Source: Spinacia oleracea (Eukaryota; Streptophyta; Magnoliopsida; Caryophyllales; Amaranthaceae). Taken from it: a stretch of DNA of 64,000 nucleotides. The notes under the pieces were generated by a model. That model did not search any database. It was not told the DNA's origin and saw only the letters and a program-made list of their open reading frames with translations. Position numbers and translations under genes: made by a program. The stretch spans positions 42,912,723-42,976,722 of the forward strand of contig NC_079490.1 of NCBI RefSeq assembly GCF_020520425.1, written 5' to 3'. This document shows positions 11,901 through 23,728 of this stretch, in pieces. Every line of letters begins with the position of its first letter. Position 1 is the first letter of the stretch.

Positions 11901-14900
11901 TATTAAAAACTTATAATTTAATCAAATTAACAAGAATTAATAGTTTGTACTTAATAATTCATAGTTTTTAATTAGTATAAACTAATCTATGAATGATCAC
12001 AGTAATACTCTAATTAATAATTTATTTTTAATTAATAATTTATGTATTACTCCCTCTGTTTTCCCGAGTTCTACTTAGTTGTTGTAGCAACAGAAACCAA
12101 GGAGAAATCAAGTGAGAAACCATGGAGAACTCAAGGAAAGACCACACAAATGGGTATTTTTGCTGTAAGGAAAGAGATGTAGAAAGTAAGAGAATTATTA
12201 GATATTATTGGGCCCCACAAAATGTGGTAGAAATGATATAATATGAATAAAATGTTGACATAAATGTAATAAGTAAAAATGAGTGGAACTTAAGAAAATA
12301 GCTCAAAACGAAAAGTGAGTAGAACTTAGGAAAATGGAGGGTATAGTTATTACGTACTACATCATATTTATTGAAAATTGAATAAAGCTCAAATCTCCTC
12401 CAATGTCATTTTACATAGCAAACCAACAAGTGATATTACTAAACATATTACTCCCTCCGTCCCTTTTGTTCTTTACGTATTCCATTCCAGTTGTCCCATT
12501 TTGTTTTTTACATTCCTTTTATATTATCATATAAATGTCTTAGTATTCTATCAAAATTTGTGTCCAAGAATTATTTTAACCAATTAAATTCATTGGGTTC
12601 TTTTTATCTCTCACACTTTTCCATTGGGGCATTAAATATTTCTCATTTTCCCAATGTCAAAGTTTTGATAAAAGTCAAAACATTATAAATAAATGTAATT
12701 TGCATTGTTTAAATAAAATAAAATAAAATAGAGGAATCTTAATGCACATTAATTAGTCGTTAAATCGCGTGCATAATACCAAACGTAAAGAAAAAAAAGG
12801 GACGGAGGGAGTAGTAAACAACCAATAGTCAAACAACCAACAAAAGCAGCAAATTTAAATTGTTTTCGGTCAAAACAGCCAAGTAAAACAGCCAAGTAAA
12901 ACAGCCGATAGCCAACAACCAATTACCAAACAAGACCATCATCTGAAGAGCTTGACATACTCATGTTAAAATTGTGTCTTTAAGAATTATGTTAGTCTAC
13001 GAGAGTCATATTTCTGATGTAAAGTTAAAAGTAAAGGAATCCTTTGCACCTTTTATGTCTGCTTTGGATTTCTATATGGTCATAGATAGCTTATTGGTAT
13101 TAGAATAATATCTTTGTTTGATGTTGGATAGAAGATACATTATTTTGTAAATTGAATGGGGAAGAGAGTGTTGTAAGTTTGTTGTGGCTTGTGGCCATAG
13201 ATAAAAAATGCGGTATCGGTCACCGTCGCGGGATCGGTCGCGGAGTCTCGGTAACGGAACTGATGCGTTAGTCGCGGACCGTGTCGCGGTTGTCGCGTAG
13301 GAATTTGAAATTTAAAAAGAATCCCCATGTCAGCCCCATTCACTACCTACCCTAGTCCCCCTCCCCTAAACCGTACACGCGACATAATTAAAATGAATTC
13401 CTTTCTCTACCTTCTCTCCTCTCTTGTTTTTTATTTGAAAATGGAGTTCTCTACTCTATTTCAATGGAGTTTCTCCATTTCTTTCATTTTTCCCTTTTGT
13501 CGAAAACATGGGAATTCGACTGAAAACCGAGTAGATGTGAGGTTTATAACGTTCAATGCGGACAAAATTCGTTGGGATCGGTTGAACCGGCCGAGATCTC
13601 GCCGTTTTTAAAAACACCTTTACAACTCGGGATATCTCGTATCGCCAGCCTCCAAAACCTTGTTAACTCGGGCGATACGAGTTAACTCGGGCTAGTTTTT
13701 ACACCATGCTTGTGGCCATGGAATTAAAACTCGGCCGTTCCGTTACGTAACGGCCGGTCGGCCGTTATGTAACCTATTTTGGATTTGCCGTTCCGCGAAA
13801 ACCCGTTACGTTACGGTTTGACAAAAATCACGTCTTTCTCCCCGCGTCGTCCGTTACGTAACGGTGACTCGCCGCATTAGACGTTTTTTTTCTCCGTTAC
13901 ACCGTTCTTTTACATAAATTGACCAAAAATATTTATGTAATTAGTTATGTAGTTTATGAAACATGATATTTCGAGTGCTTATTTGTTCACAGAAAATAAT
14001 ACTCACCCATATTAGGATAGATTTGGTTATATTGTGTTGATATAATGCTTTTTAGACCAAAAATATAATAACAAGGCTTAGACATGTTAGTGTGGTTTTT
14101 TTCACCGCGTCATCCGAGATCCGTTCTATTCTTCCGTTACAAGCAGTTTCCCCGACAACGCGACCGTTACCGTGAACGCGACCGCATCCGCGTTTTTTTT
14201 CTATGCTTGTGGCCTTGTGGAGTTTCTAGGAACTCATGGAAAAATGGCGTTGGTGGTTCACTGAGCTTAGGTATGGTGTTGAATAATCGATGCTTAGGCT
14301 ATGTTTGGAAAAAAAAAACTGTTGAAAAGGAGCTGAAACTAATAGCTGAATGCCTGAAACTGGAAAAGCAGCAGCTGAGATTGATAAGCTACTTGATTTT
14401 AAGCCGACTGGTAACTAGTGATATAAGCACCTGAATTATTTTTGTAAAAACAGGGTTATAGGATATATATATATCTTGTTTCCTTCTTTTTATTTTTGAA
14501 AGAAAAGGAAAAGTTAAGAATGGAGGAACCCTTTTAGCGTGTTTGGAATGGGATCTTTGAAATCCTAAGGATCTGAAAAACGGAAGGCATGTTGAAATTT
14601 TTTCTTTTCAAGAAATCGTTCATTTCAAAGTTCATTGTTTAGGTGATTATTTCAAGAAGGTAATTTATCAATAAAGAGGAAACTTCAAAAAAGAAATGAG
14701 AGATTCAGAAAGGATACTTGTTTAGATGTGACCTAATATGGGATTTTGAAGCAATGTAAAACCTCGTTCTTAAGCACGTATTTGTCAAAAAGTCTCTCTT
14801 TCATTTTACCAAACAAAGATTGTTAATGCAATGGACCGAAATTTTCAGTTCACGTCTTTAACATTTCTTTTGAACTTGCCTACCAAAACACAGTGCTATC

Positions 14901-17900
14901 ATTGTGAACCTTGGTGGGTTTGTTAGCCGGACATCTTCTGTGGACAGAAAGATGTGAAATGGACTCTCCTTGCGTCTACTTTTTTATTTTTATACCAGTA
15001 GTAGAAGACTTCATAGTCAAATTCTAGAGTCAATTACCTTAGGGTTCTCAGAACTGTGATTCATAGATGTACGACATCACTGACATATCCTCTTGTTAAT
15101 AAGTTTATCTTCCTGTATAAATACAGGACTCATTCTAACCTGTTCAATTTAACTGAAGTATTTTGTAATTTGATGTCTTGAGGTATTTAGTGGGCAATGC
15201 CAGGGATGATCAATTGGTTCCTTTCAAATATTGCAAAGTTGTTTTGAGAGCTTAAAACTGTTCTTGTACCTGTCTGCTGCTGGAACTTAGATGTTCATGG
15301 TCTGATTTAGTGGTATTCCGGTCACACACAGATGAAAACAAGTTTCGAGTTTCAATAAACCACCCCGAGTAATTGACTTGTTTGAATCACCTTGTAAATG
15401 GTGATTTGGTGTTGTGGAGTTTGATTGTGATTCATAACTGTAACCTACAAAAAAGCACCAGTTGCTTGCTTAACTTTTATGTATCGAAATGGATTCTATT
15501 GGAGACTAGACACTTTCAGTGAAAAGTGATAATTCATAAGTTTCTTTCTCTAAAGAAAGTCTCTCTCCCGAATCAAAGCTTACACCTTATGGCTTACAGT
15601 TGCACTTTCTGATGGAGACTCAATTGAAATGACTGTGCCAATGCTGTAGCTGAATTGTGGGAGCTGTAGTAGGACAAGACAGTGTTAGATATTGGCACGA
15701 CTGTGTCAGACCTGGTTGGCCTTTATCTCGAGTCCTCCATCCTTTTTTGGAGTTGCACTCTAATTCTTTTCGATCATCTCCCTTGGCATACCAAACATGG
15801 CATCACACCCTCCCAAGCATGTACCTACACACATGAACAACCGTCAACCACTAAGGGAAGACGAATATAACCAAGAGATTAATTAATTACTCTACGGGTC
15901 TGTTTGTTTCAACTTATTTGACTTATGTCAGAAAAAATAAATTCTTTTCAATAAAATTAAGTGTTTTTTTCATACAATTGAACACACAAATGAGTAATTT
16001 TCAGCAAAAATATGTGCAGACAAAATAAGTTCAAATAAATTTAGATAAGCTCAATTTCAGTCAAACAAGCACTAAACCTATAAAGATGAAAATCAAATAA
16101 GGGTAGAAAACACCATCAGCAAAAGGAAGGACTCAAAATTGTATAAGATCTTAGGCTAGGAGTGAGAGGTCTTTCACTTATCAGTTATCACAGGGAGGAG
16201 AATGTTTGTTAGATGTCCACCTTTTCAAAAAGAACTGAATCAAGAATGAAGAAATCAGTGACAAGGTGGGTGTGACGTCTATGGAAGGTAAGAAGGTAAA
16301 ATGTGGGAGGCTAGACATTGAGATGGTTCAGATATATTAAGAGGCATCATTCGGATTTTGTAGCTGAGACTTAAAGTGGTGGAAAAACATGTTTGAGGGG
16401 GTATAAAGAAGAAGAGGCATGTCTAAGAGAAAAACTGAGGTTATTAGACTTGGTGAATTGTTAAGTCTGATTTTGTTATATTTTAATTGTTCCAAAACTG
16501 TTTCATTTGTACTCTAAGCTCGTTCAGTTGTTCGGTTTGTAATTCTAAGAATGACGTCAACATAGTGTACTTGATTGATCCCGTGCTAGCCAATATAAAA
16601 CCATGTAAAACAGTAAAAGCCAATTGGGTACGTTATTCATCATGAGAAATTCTTAATGAGAACACTAAGGTTTCATATGTCTTAACAGAATTTTCTGAGT
16701 AAATTATTGTTCCATTCTTTCAAGAATCTATTCAGCAGCGGGGGCCTAACTAAAATATATTTTACTTTATTTCAGAATTTAAAAACTAACCTAGTGTATA
16801 AAAAGGTGTGCTGACGGCTGAGGCACAAGGCAACATTGGTCATGCACCCTTTTCAGTCTAGGCAAGACGACTTTGATGAGGCACACCCAACGGGAGCTGA
16901 GGAGTATATTTTTTTTTATTTTACCAGATATTTTACTTTAGATGCGCCTCACGTCAATGAGGCACACCGAGGTGCGGTGATGGGTTGGGAAATCCCTGAG
17001 CTTTTTTGTGCATTTAACCAAACTCGTATATGTTATTTTTCTTACATTACACACTTTGTTATTAAGGAATACAAATTGGGTGTTATCTTTCTCACATTTG
17101 TATTTCATTTTTCGGTGAAATCTTTATGATTGTATATATCATTTTTACTGCAATTGAATTGTGGTTAAAATTAGCTTGCTTGAGTTTATTATTTCCCTTT
17201 TGCGCGCAGGATCAATTGGGTAGAGTGACTTTGCTATCCATCATTTTATTTTTAGTGCTGGGACTGACTGCTGATGGTGTCCTTCCCAGTGTCTCTCAAA
17301 GGACTCCACCACCATCTTTTAGCGGACTTTCAAATATACCTTCATCATTCAAAGGTTATAAATATATGCTTTTCAAGTTTGGACCTTTACAGATGACAAG
17401 AAAAGGACTCTCTATTGCAAGTACATCTGCATGCCTCACATTCACTGTAAGTTTATCTCTCTTGTTCCTTCCAGATTGGTTATTTTCTATGTAGGATTTC
17501 TAAGGTAATAGTAATTTCTCTGCTAAATTGAATCTCCGTCCCCAGGGCATGTGTCAATGAATTATTGTCATGTACTTTGTAAAGTACCCAAATTTCTCCT
17601 TAGTACCTCTTTTCTGTTTATGTTTTTATTCCTTTTCTGTTTACATTTATATTTCATTTGTAGACAGAATAATCCTTCTTCAATCTCCGTCCTCATATTT
17701 GCTCAAACTGAAGTTATTACAAGTTAAACAGCTTATATAAGTGACTGTCTGTTATCATGACAGATATTACAAAGTGCTAGCCTCTGTTTGTCGACAACTC
17801 CCCCGGAGCAACTGGCGTCAGCATTACGGTGGTTCCTGCTCCCTTTAGCACGTATTGGTGTTCCAGTGGCCGAAATTGTTCTTACTCTAATGCTTTCATT

Positions 17901-20117
17901 AAGGTTCATAAATCTTATTTTTGACGAGGTAGTTCTTATATCTTTTCTGCATTCTTTTTTTACGGGGCAGTTGAGAAGGCATTTTTATTCTTAGCTGCTT
18001 GTGATCAGTAATCATAATGTTTAGTCCTCATACCATTCCTCATCTAACTAGTTTCTGGCAGGTCAAGAATGTTGCGCTTGGAATTCTGTCTCGTAGAATT
18101 GATTGGCAGGACATGACACTACTGGAGAAAGTTGATGGTATGTTCAGAACTCCAGCAAAAAATCAGATCCCAATACCTCTGTGCTTGATTTCTGGAAAAG
18201 CTTTTGATACTCAAATCAAATGTAGATTTAAATTTAAACTGTAGTTGTTAGTTTTCAGCTTACCAACTGTATTGAGTTTTTTGTATTTTCTGGATAGTTT
18301 TGTCACATTCCATGGTCATGGAAATTGGTGAAATCCGTAAAATGTTTTTTGTTTTCCTGGATGGCTCATGTGAGACAACTGTTGCTATTTTTTCCTTTCT
18401 TGATAAATATCAGTACCCTTTGTTGTTTTCCTGTAGAGCTCCTTTGTTGTGGCACTATCTTGACTGTAACCACCACATATCTTGCCTCCCATTGCCTTTA
18501 CAGTTTCCATATTTGCCCTCTTTTATTTGTTGGATGGCAGACATGGTATTCTGAGGAGACTTATTTTGTTCTCCCTTTTTGTTTACTTCCAGTGTGCTGT
18601 AAGTTAACTCAGCTTCTAATGAATGTTTTTTTTTTTTCTTGGCATGCAGTCTTCGTGATGTATATCCGGCGGATCTTTAAGAATATTTTTAGCCATGCCG
18701 AGCAAATATCACAGGTTCTACTCGTTTTCCTTAGACCTTCTTTCCTCTGGACAATCTTATTTTCGGATTTTTTTTAACAATGATGCAGTACAGAATGTGA
18801 GTTTTTTCGGATGTCTAATCTTGTGTAGTTTTGTTACACAAACTTAGCTGAAAGTATTGAACAGGGACACTGTCGCTTTGTGTCAGCAAGTGCACAAAAT
18901 TTGTGCTATAACTGCTATCTATGGCTTAATTTGAAGTTCCCAAGATTCTTGTGTCTGAGTAGGAAGTACCTTAAACTTACCCAAGATTCTATAGTCTTGA
19001 GTTTCACTAACTTCACTAGAAGTATCCAACAGGTTAGCGTTCCAGTGTGTCTAGCAAGTAAACAACTTATATGGAGTAAAATTTATGGCCTTATTGGAAA
19101 TACCCAAGATTTTATTTCCAATGTCAGTTCTAGTGTGTAGTAATTATGAAGTTTGTACATTTGTGTCTGAAATGATTTCCTAGATGATCTGTTGGTAATA
19201 GTTTATAGTTGAGATGTGATCCATTGGCATGCTCACCTTAAGCTGAAATAATTGCATCACTTTTCTCCCTGAGAGGCCGTTGGACACCTTCAACTTGTAG
19301 ATATATTTCATTTGTATATCATGGACATGCTTCAACACTTTGTGTTCTTGTATAAATGCTCAATTTAGTAAATGTCTGTTTAGATTTTTATCCTTGCATG
19401 AAGATTTCTGAGGCATTTCTCTTTCTGGTTGTGGACAAGTGGAGTCAAGAAGTTAGGCTCGTGTAATTTAACAAAGCAACATGCGCAAGGGAGTGAGAAC
19501 TAAGAACTAAATCCGCTGAAGTGCTCAAGTCTGTGGCTTTGTGTTCAAGCAGTCAGACTGCCTGTTTGGTTTAGGGGCTGGAGGGATGATTGTGCTAGAA
19601 AGTGTTTAAATGTGATCCGGTCCGCTAAAAATTGCTTTAAGACAATTGAATTATCTTAATGTTCATTTTAAAACAAAGAAATATGGAGTAAATTGAAGAA
19701 TGGAAAAAAGAAGAAGATGAGTACTGTAGTTGTGGCATGCCGTATTGCCTTAGCAATTTGATGATAATAGAAGTTTGTGTTGTCTGAACTTATCTGGTGG
19801 AATTGGTAACATCACTACTTTTTGTTATGGCCTTTTGGCATTCCGTTCCTAAACTAGTTAGTTCAGTCAGCTGGTTAGTTCCTGGAAAATAAAAGGATCC
19901 TTAAATTTATCCTTTTATGTGGTTATGCTTGAACTTGCTGGTATTATTTGATTTGTCAATTTTGCAGGCCATGATTGTTCGAGGTTTCCGAGGTGATAGC
20001 AATCGTCACAAGATACACTTCCAACCCTCGTCTTTTACGATGCCAAATCTCATCTCCTTATTAGCTCTGTGTGGTGTTATTGGTGCTACGAGGTTGTCAG
20101 GGTCCTTACTTGTCTGA
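8989..20117 (+). CDS. ABCI12: ABC transporter I family member 12-like protein, chloroplastic (CbiQ/EcfT-type)
   Basis: Seven coding exons join in frame: 8989-9318, 10665-10781, 17210-17446, 17764-17928, 18062-18137, 18650-18714 and 19968-20117. All introns are GT-AG, and exons 5 and 6 share a split GTC codon. The product is 379 aa, close to the family's length. Residues 1-55 or so are rich in S, T, P and basic residues, as expected for a plastid transit peptide. Hydrophobic helices follow (VWLIVLVFLPA, RVTLLSIILFLVLGL, EIVLTLMLSLRFINLIF). The C-terminal AMIVRGFRG fits the Ala-Arg-Gly motif by which CbiQ/EcfT T-components contact ATPases, and a last hydrophobic helix ends LSGSLLV. Such proteins are the membrane subunit of energy-coupling-factor importers for metals or vitamins; the plant substrate is not known from sequence. 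The start is the first ATG of the exon. Intron 2 is 6.4 kb and full of MITEs. The Arabidopsis counterpart assignment is from memory. Confidence 0.9.
12050..12341. mobile_element. Stowaway-like MITE
   Basis: It starts CTCCCTCTGTTTTCC and ends with the complementary GGAAAATGGAGGG, flanked on both sides by TA. Subterminal agttctacttag and agtagaacttagg also pair. There is no ORF. It lies in ABCI12 intron 2. Confidence 0.7.
12451..12811. mobile_element. Stowaway MITE, copy 1
   Basis: Termini CTCCCTCCGTCCC and GGGACGGAGGGAG form an exact inverted repeat flanked by TA, the Tc1/mariner signature. The interior (for example ccaattaaattcattgggt) matches the copy at 25837-26181, so both come from one family. 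The short ORFs across it are not genes. Confidence 0.9.
13200..13705. mobile_element. Mutator-like small element 1 of a pair in intron 2
   Basis: This unit of about 506 bp is flanked by gcttgtggccat on both sides (about 13188-13199 and 13707-13718). Its left end (atagataaaaaatgcgg) resembles the inverted right end of its neighbour (atagaaaaaaaacgcgg). The interior is rich in cggtcgcggg words. A direct flank duplication of about 10-12 bp suits Mutator-type insertion. No transposase is present. Confidence 0.5.
13720..14204. mobile_element. Mutator-like small element 2 of a pair in intron 2
   Basis: This unit of about 485 bp is bounded by the second and third copies of gcttgtggcc (13708 and 14206). 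Its ends are rich in ccgttacgtaacgg palindromes. It appears related to the preceding unit and lies directly beside it, with one shared flank copy between them. Confidence 0.45.
14430..15898. other. Intron 2 sequence without recognisable features
   Basis: I find no gene, RNA or clear repeat here. A short stretch just before it (about 14296-14440, atgtttggaaaaaaaa and agctgaaactaatagctg) looks like one end of a hAT-type MITE. The ORFs in this region carry no family motifs. Confidence 0.4.
15899..16077. mobile_element. MITE related to 8601-8823
   Basis: The left end (gggtctgtttgtttcaactt) and the inverted right end (agtgcttgtttgactg) are similar. The interior has the same acaaaataagttcaaataa words as the copies at 8601 and 26206. 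It lies in ABCI12 intron 2. Confidence 0.55.
16078..17209. other. Remainder of ABCI12 intron 2
   Basis: Nothing recognisable is seen except two partial repeats of a gatgaggcaca word (about 16874 and 16957). The open frames near 16836 and 17126 are intronic; only the part from 17210 is exon. Confidence 0.4.
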
Positions 20118-21696
20118 TAAGCAGCATGCAGCATGCAGCCTCAGTTATTTATTTTGCAAACGGTGTTATCATCTCTAGTCAAAACTCAACACTCAACACT
20201 CCAAGTTTTATCCAAAATTTCATGGCATCCATATGATCAACATGTAAAAACAGCCTCGCCTCTTGGAGTTTCTGGATGACGCTTGATTGACTCGGAAAAA
20301 CCAACTGTGAATCAAAGGAGTCATTCTTAAGATTCTGTGACAGTAGCAACTCTGAAAATGGATATTTGAAGACTTGCAAGCAAAATTTAGGGGTTTCGAT
20401 TGGAAAAAGGTCTAACTTTTCACTGGACTGATTTAAAAGACTTGGAATTGAAAATTTGAGTTCAGACGGGTAGACATCGAATCCATCATCTTGACTCCAA
20501 AGTTGTTTAAAAATATTAGGAAAATTTGTCAATTACTACCTACGTTTTTAGTGAATTTGAGAATTACTCCTTAATTTGTTAAAGGTTATCAATTACCACC
20601 TCTGTTCCTATATGTTCTTTCGGTTACTGTTTTCACGCGACTGAAAGGTAAAAGAGATGGTGAACAAGTGTGTAGTTACTTGTAAGTGGGTGAAAATGAC
20701 ATCTTGTTTATGTGTGAAAGTAGATGAATAAAAAAATCAGTATAATTATGTAAGTGGACCAATAAATGTTGCAAGTGGGTGAATAACAAAATCAGAATAG
20801 ATGTCTATGTGATATATTGTACAAATTTTGTTCCGAGCTCTAATCAACTCTGAATTTAAAATATTTAGGTGTCCACCAAAGTCCAAAACTAAGCTATTCT
20901 TACAAAGTGCAAAGAAATGAAGGAATTTACCACCGATCACCATGACGGTAGTATGGAACGTTGTCGGGCCTTAAATTGGATACTTACTTACTATACTATG
21001 AAGATTTATGTGTGATCTAACTAACTATCCAACTTTGGTTCCTCAGGAGTCAGGATGCTCTCTAGATTTTGTTTCTAAGCCTCCTGTCAAGTCCTGGAAC
21101 TTTGAAACTCAATTTTGATGGTCTTTTTTTTTATGAAAATAACTCCACATTCCACATTCCACATTCCACATCAACAGGTGTAGTTATTAGAGACCTTCAT
21201 GGCCGGTGATTTAGCAAGCATGTCCTACAATTTAGGCTCTAGTTCTCCTTTTGTCATAGCCCTTCCAAATGGGTAAATTCAATTGTTCTTTCAAGAAACT
21301 CCTACGTCAGTTTGATTTGGTTGCCTCTTGTCATGTATTCACTATTCAGTGAAGCAAATAGGGCTGCACTTGGATATTTGATGGATAGCCACCAAGACAG
21401 ATCCTTTCTTAGATAGTAAATTTTCTTATTTTCTCCTTTTGATAAGTTAGGTCATAATATTAAGAGAAGACGGACCTAATATTTTTGTCTACTTTTATAT
21501 ATTAAAAAAAAAACCTTGGTTCCTCATGAAAATACTCCAACCATTAAAATAAAACAAGGGAATAATTATATCGTTGTTTAACGAGAATAAAAATTACAAA
21601 CTTTTAGTAATGTATAATTCATAAAATTCAAAAACAAAATAGAAATAGTTTATGCATCGATGATTTGAATAACAAGCTAGATAAGTCCGTACATGA
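20118..21696. other. ABCI12 3' flank and intergenic DNA
   Basis: A 117-codon minus-strand frame (20179-20532, beginning MTNFPNIFKQLWSQ) matches no family I know. It abuts the ABCI12 stop and may be a gene scrap or chance. The rest is AT-rich. A short tandem run of cacattc occurs at about 21147-21170. No other gene is supported. Confidence 0.4.
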
Positions 21697-23196
21697 CTAA
21701 GAAGGGCGACGGAATACCCTAACCTTAAAGCCGTTGTTCATGTGAAGGAATATTGAGACATTAGGAACAACACGTTGTTCTTGAACGGCTTCTATGACAT
21801 AGTTTTGAATGATGGTGGCAGCAACAATCTTCATTTGGATAAACGCCATGTCTCTTCCTAAGCATGTCCTTGGACCGGCATTGAACACGAAATACTTGTA
21901 TGATGGCTCATGCTTAATATTCCCTTGTTTTGTTATCCATCTCTCTGGTTTGAACTCATTGCAATCGTCTCCCCATATTGATTTCATCCTTCCCATGGCG
22001 TATAAATTAAATACAATTAACATGTTTGGATTCACTTGATGACCGCTAGGGAGTATATCCGATGCAATTGAGGTTTTAGCCTCAAAAGCAATCGGAGGGT
22101 ATAATCTCATGGTTTCACACAAAGCACCATGAAGATATACTAGCTTGCTATTCATCTCCTTAACATTTGTCCAATCTATCACTATGTTGTCTAATTCTTT
22201 TTTAATCTTAGAAGCAACTTCTGGGTATTTAGAGAGGATGTAAAAGAACCAAGACAACGTAATACTAATAGCATCTCGTCCTGCTATAAAGTTAGTCAAA
22301 ACTGTATCCCTTAAAAACTTATCCCCTTGATAACCAATGGGAGTTTTAAGATTTTCATCATCTTTTATATATAATGTTAGTAGATCAGTACATACCTCAT
22401 TGTCTTCTTTTTGGTTGTTGTTAATAATATCTTCTCTCTTGGCAGTAATGCACTTGTAGATGAAACTATCAAGGGTTTTCCATGCTTTCTTATACTTGTT
22501 CTCTTTTCCTACATTTAACCACCTTTGAAATTTCCAAACACAAGTAGGCACTACATGACGATGGAAGATCACCTCTTCGATGTCATCTAAGGCTTTGGAG
22601 GAAGGATTGACAGGGAAGTCGACAGAGAGAGTATTTGGATCGTGATCCATCATGATGGTACATCCTGCATCGAACGTGAATCTTGCAAACAAATCTTGCA
22701 AATTCACTTGGATTCCAAGAGTAGAAACATGATCAAGGACTGGGATAAGTCCATTCTCTGCCTTCTTCAAAGTTTTCTTAACCAAAAAATTGTTAAACTT
22801 TGGGTGACCAAGGAAGAATTGAGCCATTTTTCGATGGTATTGCCAAACAACAAAGTCAGCATTAAAAATCCCATCTCCAAGAACATCAAATCTCTCATTA
22901 AACTTGGATCCTTTCGGATAATTTTGAAAGTTTTTGCTCATCACATGGTGAATGTTGGCAGGATCAATGGTAACAAGTAGTTGCATTTTGGTGAACCAAG
23001 GACCTTCAAAAATGAAGGTTAAATCAGATTTTTCTAGAATTTCAACCAAGTAGAGGTGAATTCTATCAACATTTTTTAGGATTTCCGGAAACATACCAAC
23101 AAGAGGCCAATTTGTAGGTAATCCATTTTTGTTTTGAAAGAATAAGCAAAAGAAAACGAGGGAAAAGAATACTATAAGTATTTCAAAGTAGCCCAT
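21697..23196 (-). CDS. Cytochrome P450, CYP96A-like (CYP86 clan), with altered I-helix
   Basis: A single uninterrupted 499-residue frame, the usual length and intronless form for CYP96A. A hydrophobic N-terminal anchor (MGYFEILIVFFSLVFFCLFF) suggests ER attachment. A proline-poor hinge leads to NWPLVGMFPE. Other landmarks are helix-C WQYHR, I-helix AGRDAIS (about residue 309), ExxR in ETMRLYPP, PERW, and the heme loop FNAGPRTCLG with its ligand cysteine. CYP96 and CYP86 enzymes hydroxylate long-chain alkanes or fatty acids for cuticle, wax or suberin; the substrate here is inferred from family only. The I-helix normally reads AGRDTT/S; here both threonine positions are Ala and Ile, which may impair oxygen activation. 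The frame is otherwise clean. A TATA box lies about 45 bp upstream. The family is firm; the subfamily is probable. Confidence 0.9.
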   Translation of the reverse strand: MGYFEILIVFFSLVFFCLFFQNKNGLPTNWPLVGMFPEILKNVDRIHLYLVEILEKSDLTFIFEGPWFTKMQLLVTIDPANIHHVMSKNFQNYPKGSKFNERFDVLGDGIFNADFVVWQYHRKMAQFFLGHPKFNNFLVKKTLKKAENGLIPVLDHVSTLGIQVNLQDLFARFTFDAGCTIMMDHDPNTLSVDFPVNPSSKALDDIEEVIFHRHVVPTCVWKFQRWLNVGKENKYKKAWKTLDSFIYKCITAKREDIINNNQKEDNEVCTDLLTLYIKDDENLKTPIGYQGDKFLRDTVLTNFIAGRDAISITLSWFFYILSKYPEVASKIKKELDNIVIDWTNVKEMNSKLVYLHGALCETMRLYPPIAFEAKTSIASDILPSGHQVNPNMLIVFNLYAMGRMKSIWGDDCNEFKPERWITKQGNIKHEPSYKYFVFNAGPRTCLGRDMAFIQMKIVAATIIQNYVIEAVQEQRVVPNVSIFLHMNNGFKVRVFRRPS

Positions 23197-23240
23197 TGTA
23201 TAAATATACTAGTTTATGTTTATGAAGCATAGAGGACGTC

Positions 23241-23250
23241 CCTTTATATA
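23241..23250 (-). promoter_or_regulatory. TATA box of the P450 gene
   Basis: The minus strand reads ctatataaagg about 45 bp before the ATG at 23196, a plausible TATA box giving a very short 5'UTR. Confidence 0.6.
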
Positions 23251-23473
23251 GTAAGGTCGTTGATAATTAAGGAACCCAACCATTGACTATCTTAGAGCAA
23301 TAAATAACAGGGGAGTCTCATAGGATACTGTCAATCTACATAAGATCATTAATGTTATCATTAAAAAATATAGCAAAATTTGTCAAAACTACATTTTATA
23401 ATCATGTTTTTGTAAAAAACTACCTTATAAAAAAATATTGTAATTAACTATCTTATAAAATAGTTATATTGTA

Positions 23474-23728
23474 CTACCTCCGTTTCAGAATAATCTTTAC
23501 GCTTTGGAAAATGTGTCCAAATTATAAAAACTTTGACCGTAAATTCTCACCATTATATACATCAAAACGTTACATGTAAGATCTTGTTAGATTGGTCTCG
23601 GGATGTATTTTCGGAATATCAAATTTTTATAATTTTTTCACATACGAAATTGGATATATTAGTATTTAAATATTGCATTGGAATCCGTGCAAATAGTAAC
23701 TGTAAAGATCTTTTTGAAACGGAGGTGG
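23474..23728. mobile_element. Stowaway-like MITE in the P450 upstream region
   Basis: Termini CTACCTCCGTTTCAGA and the complementary TTTTTGAAACGGAGGTGG are flanked by TA. Subterminal atctttacg and gtaaagat also pair. It lies about 280 bp upstream of the P450 start, so it may carry promoter elements, but none is shown. Confidence 0.8.

Larger units (their letters stand above)
11457..12937. mobile_element. Long foldback element in ABCI12 intron 2, containing two Stowaway MITEs
   Basis: The left end (gggtgtttggcaaatggctt) and the inverted right end (ggtcttgtttggtaattggt, followed by ggctgttttacttggc units) form imperfect inverted repeats of the hAT MITE kind. The AT-rich middle holds two younger Stowaway-like elements (12050-12341 and 12451-12811). 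No coding capacity or clear target duplication was seen. Confidence 0.55.

Noticed and set aside
20179..20532. 117-codon minus-strand frame after ABCI12
   Set aside because: No recognisable domain, lies in the likely 3'UTR region of ABCI12; kept only as a remark.
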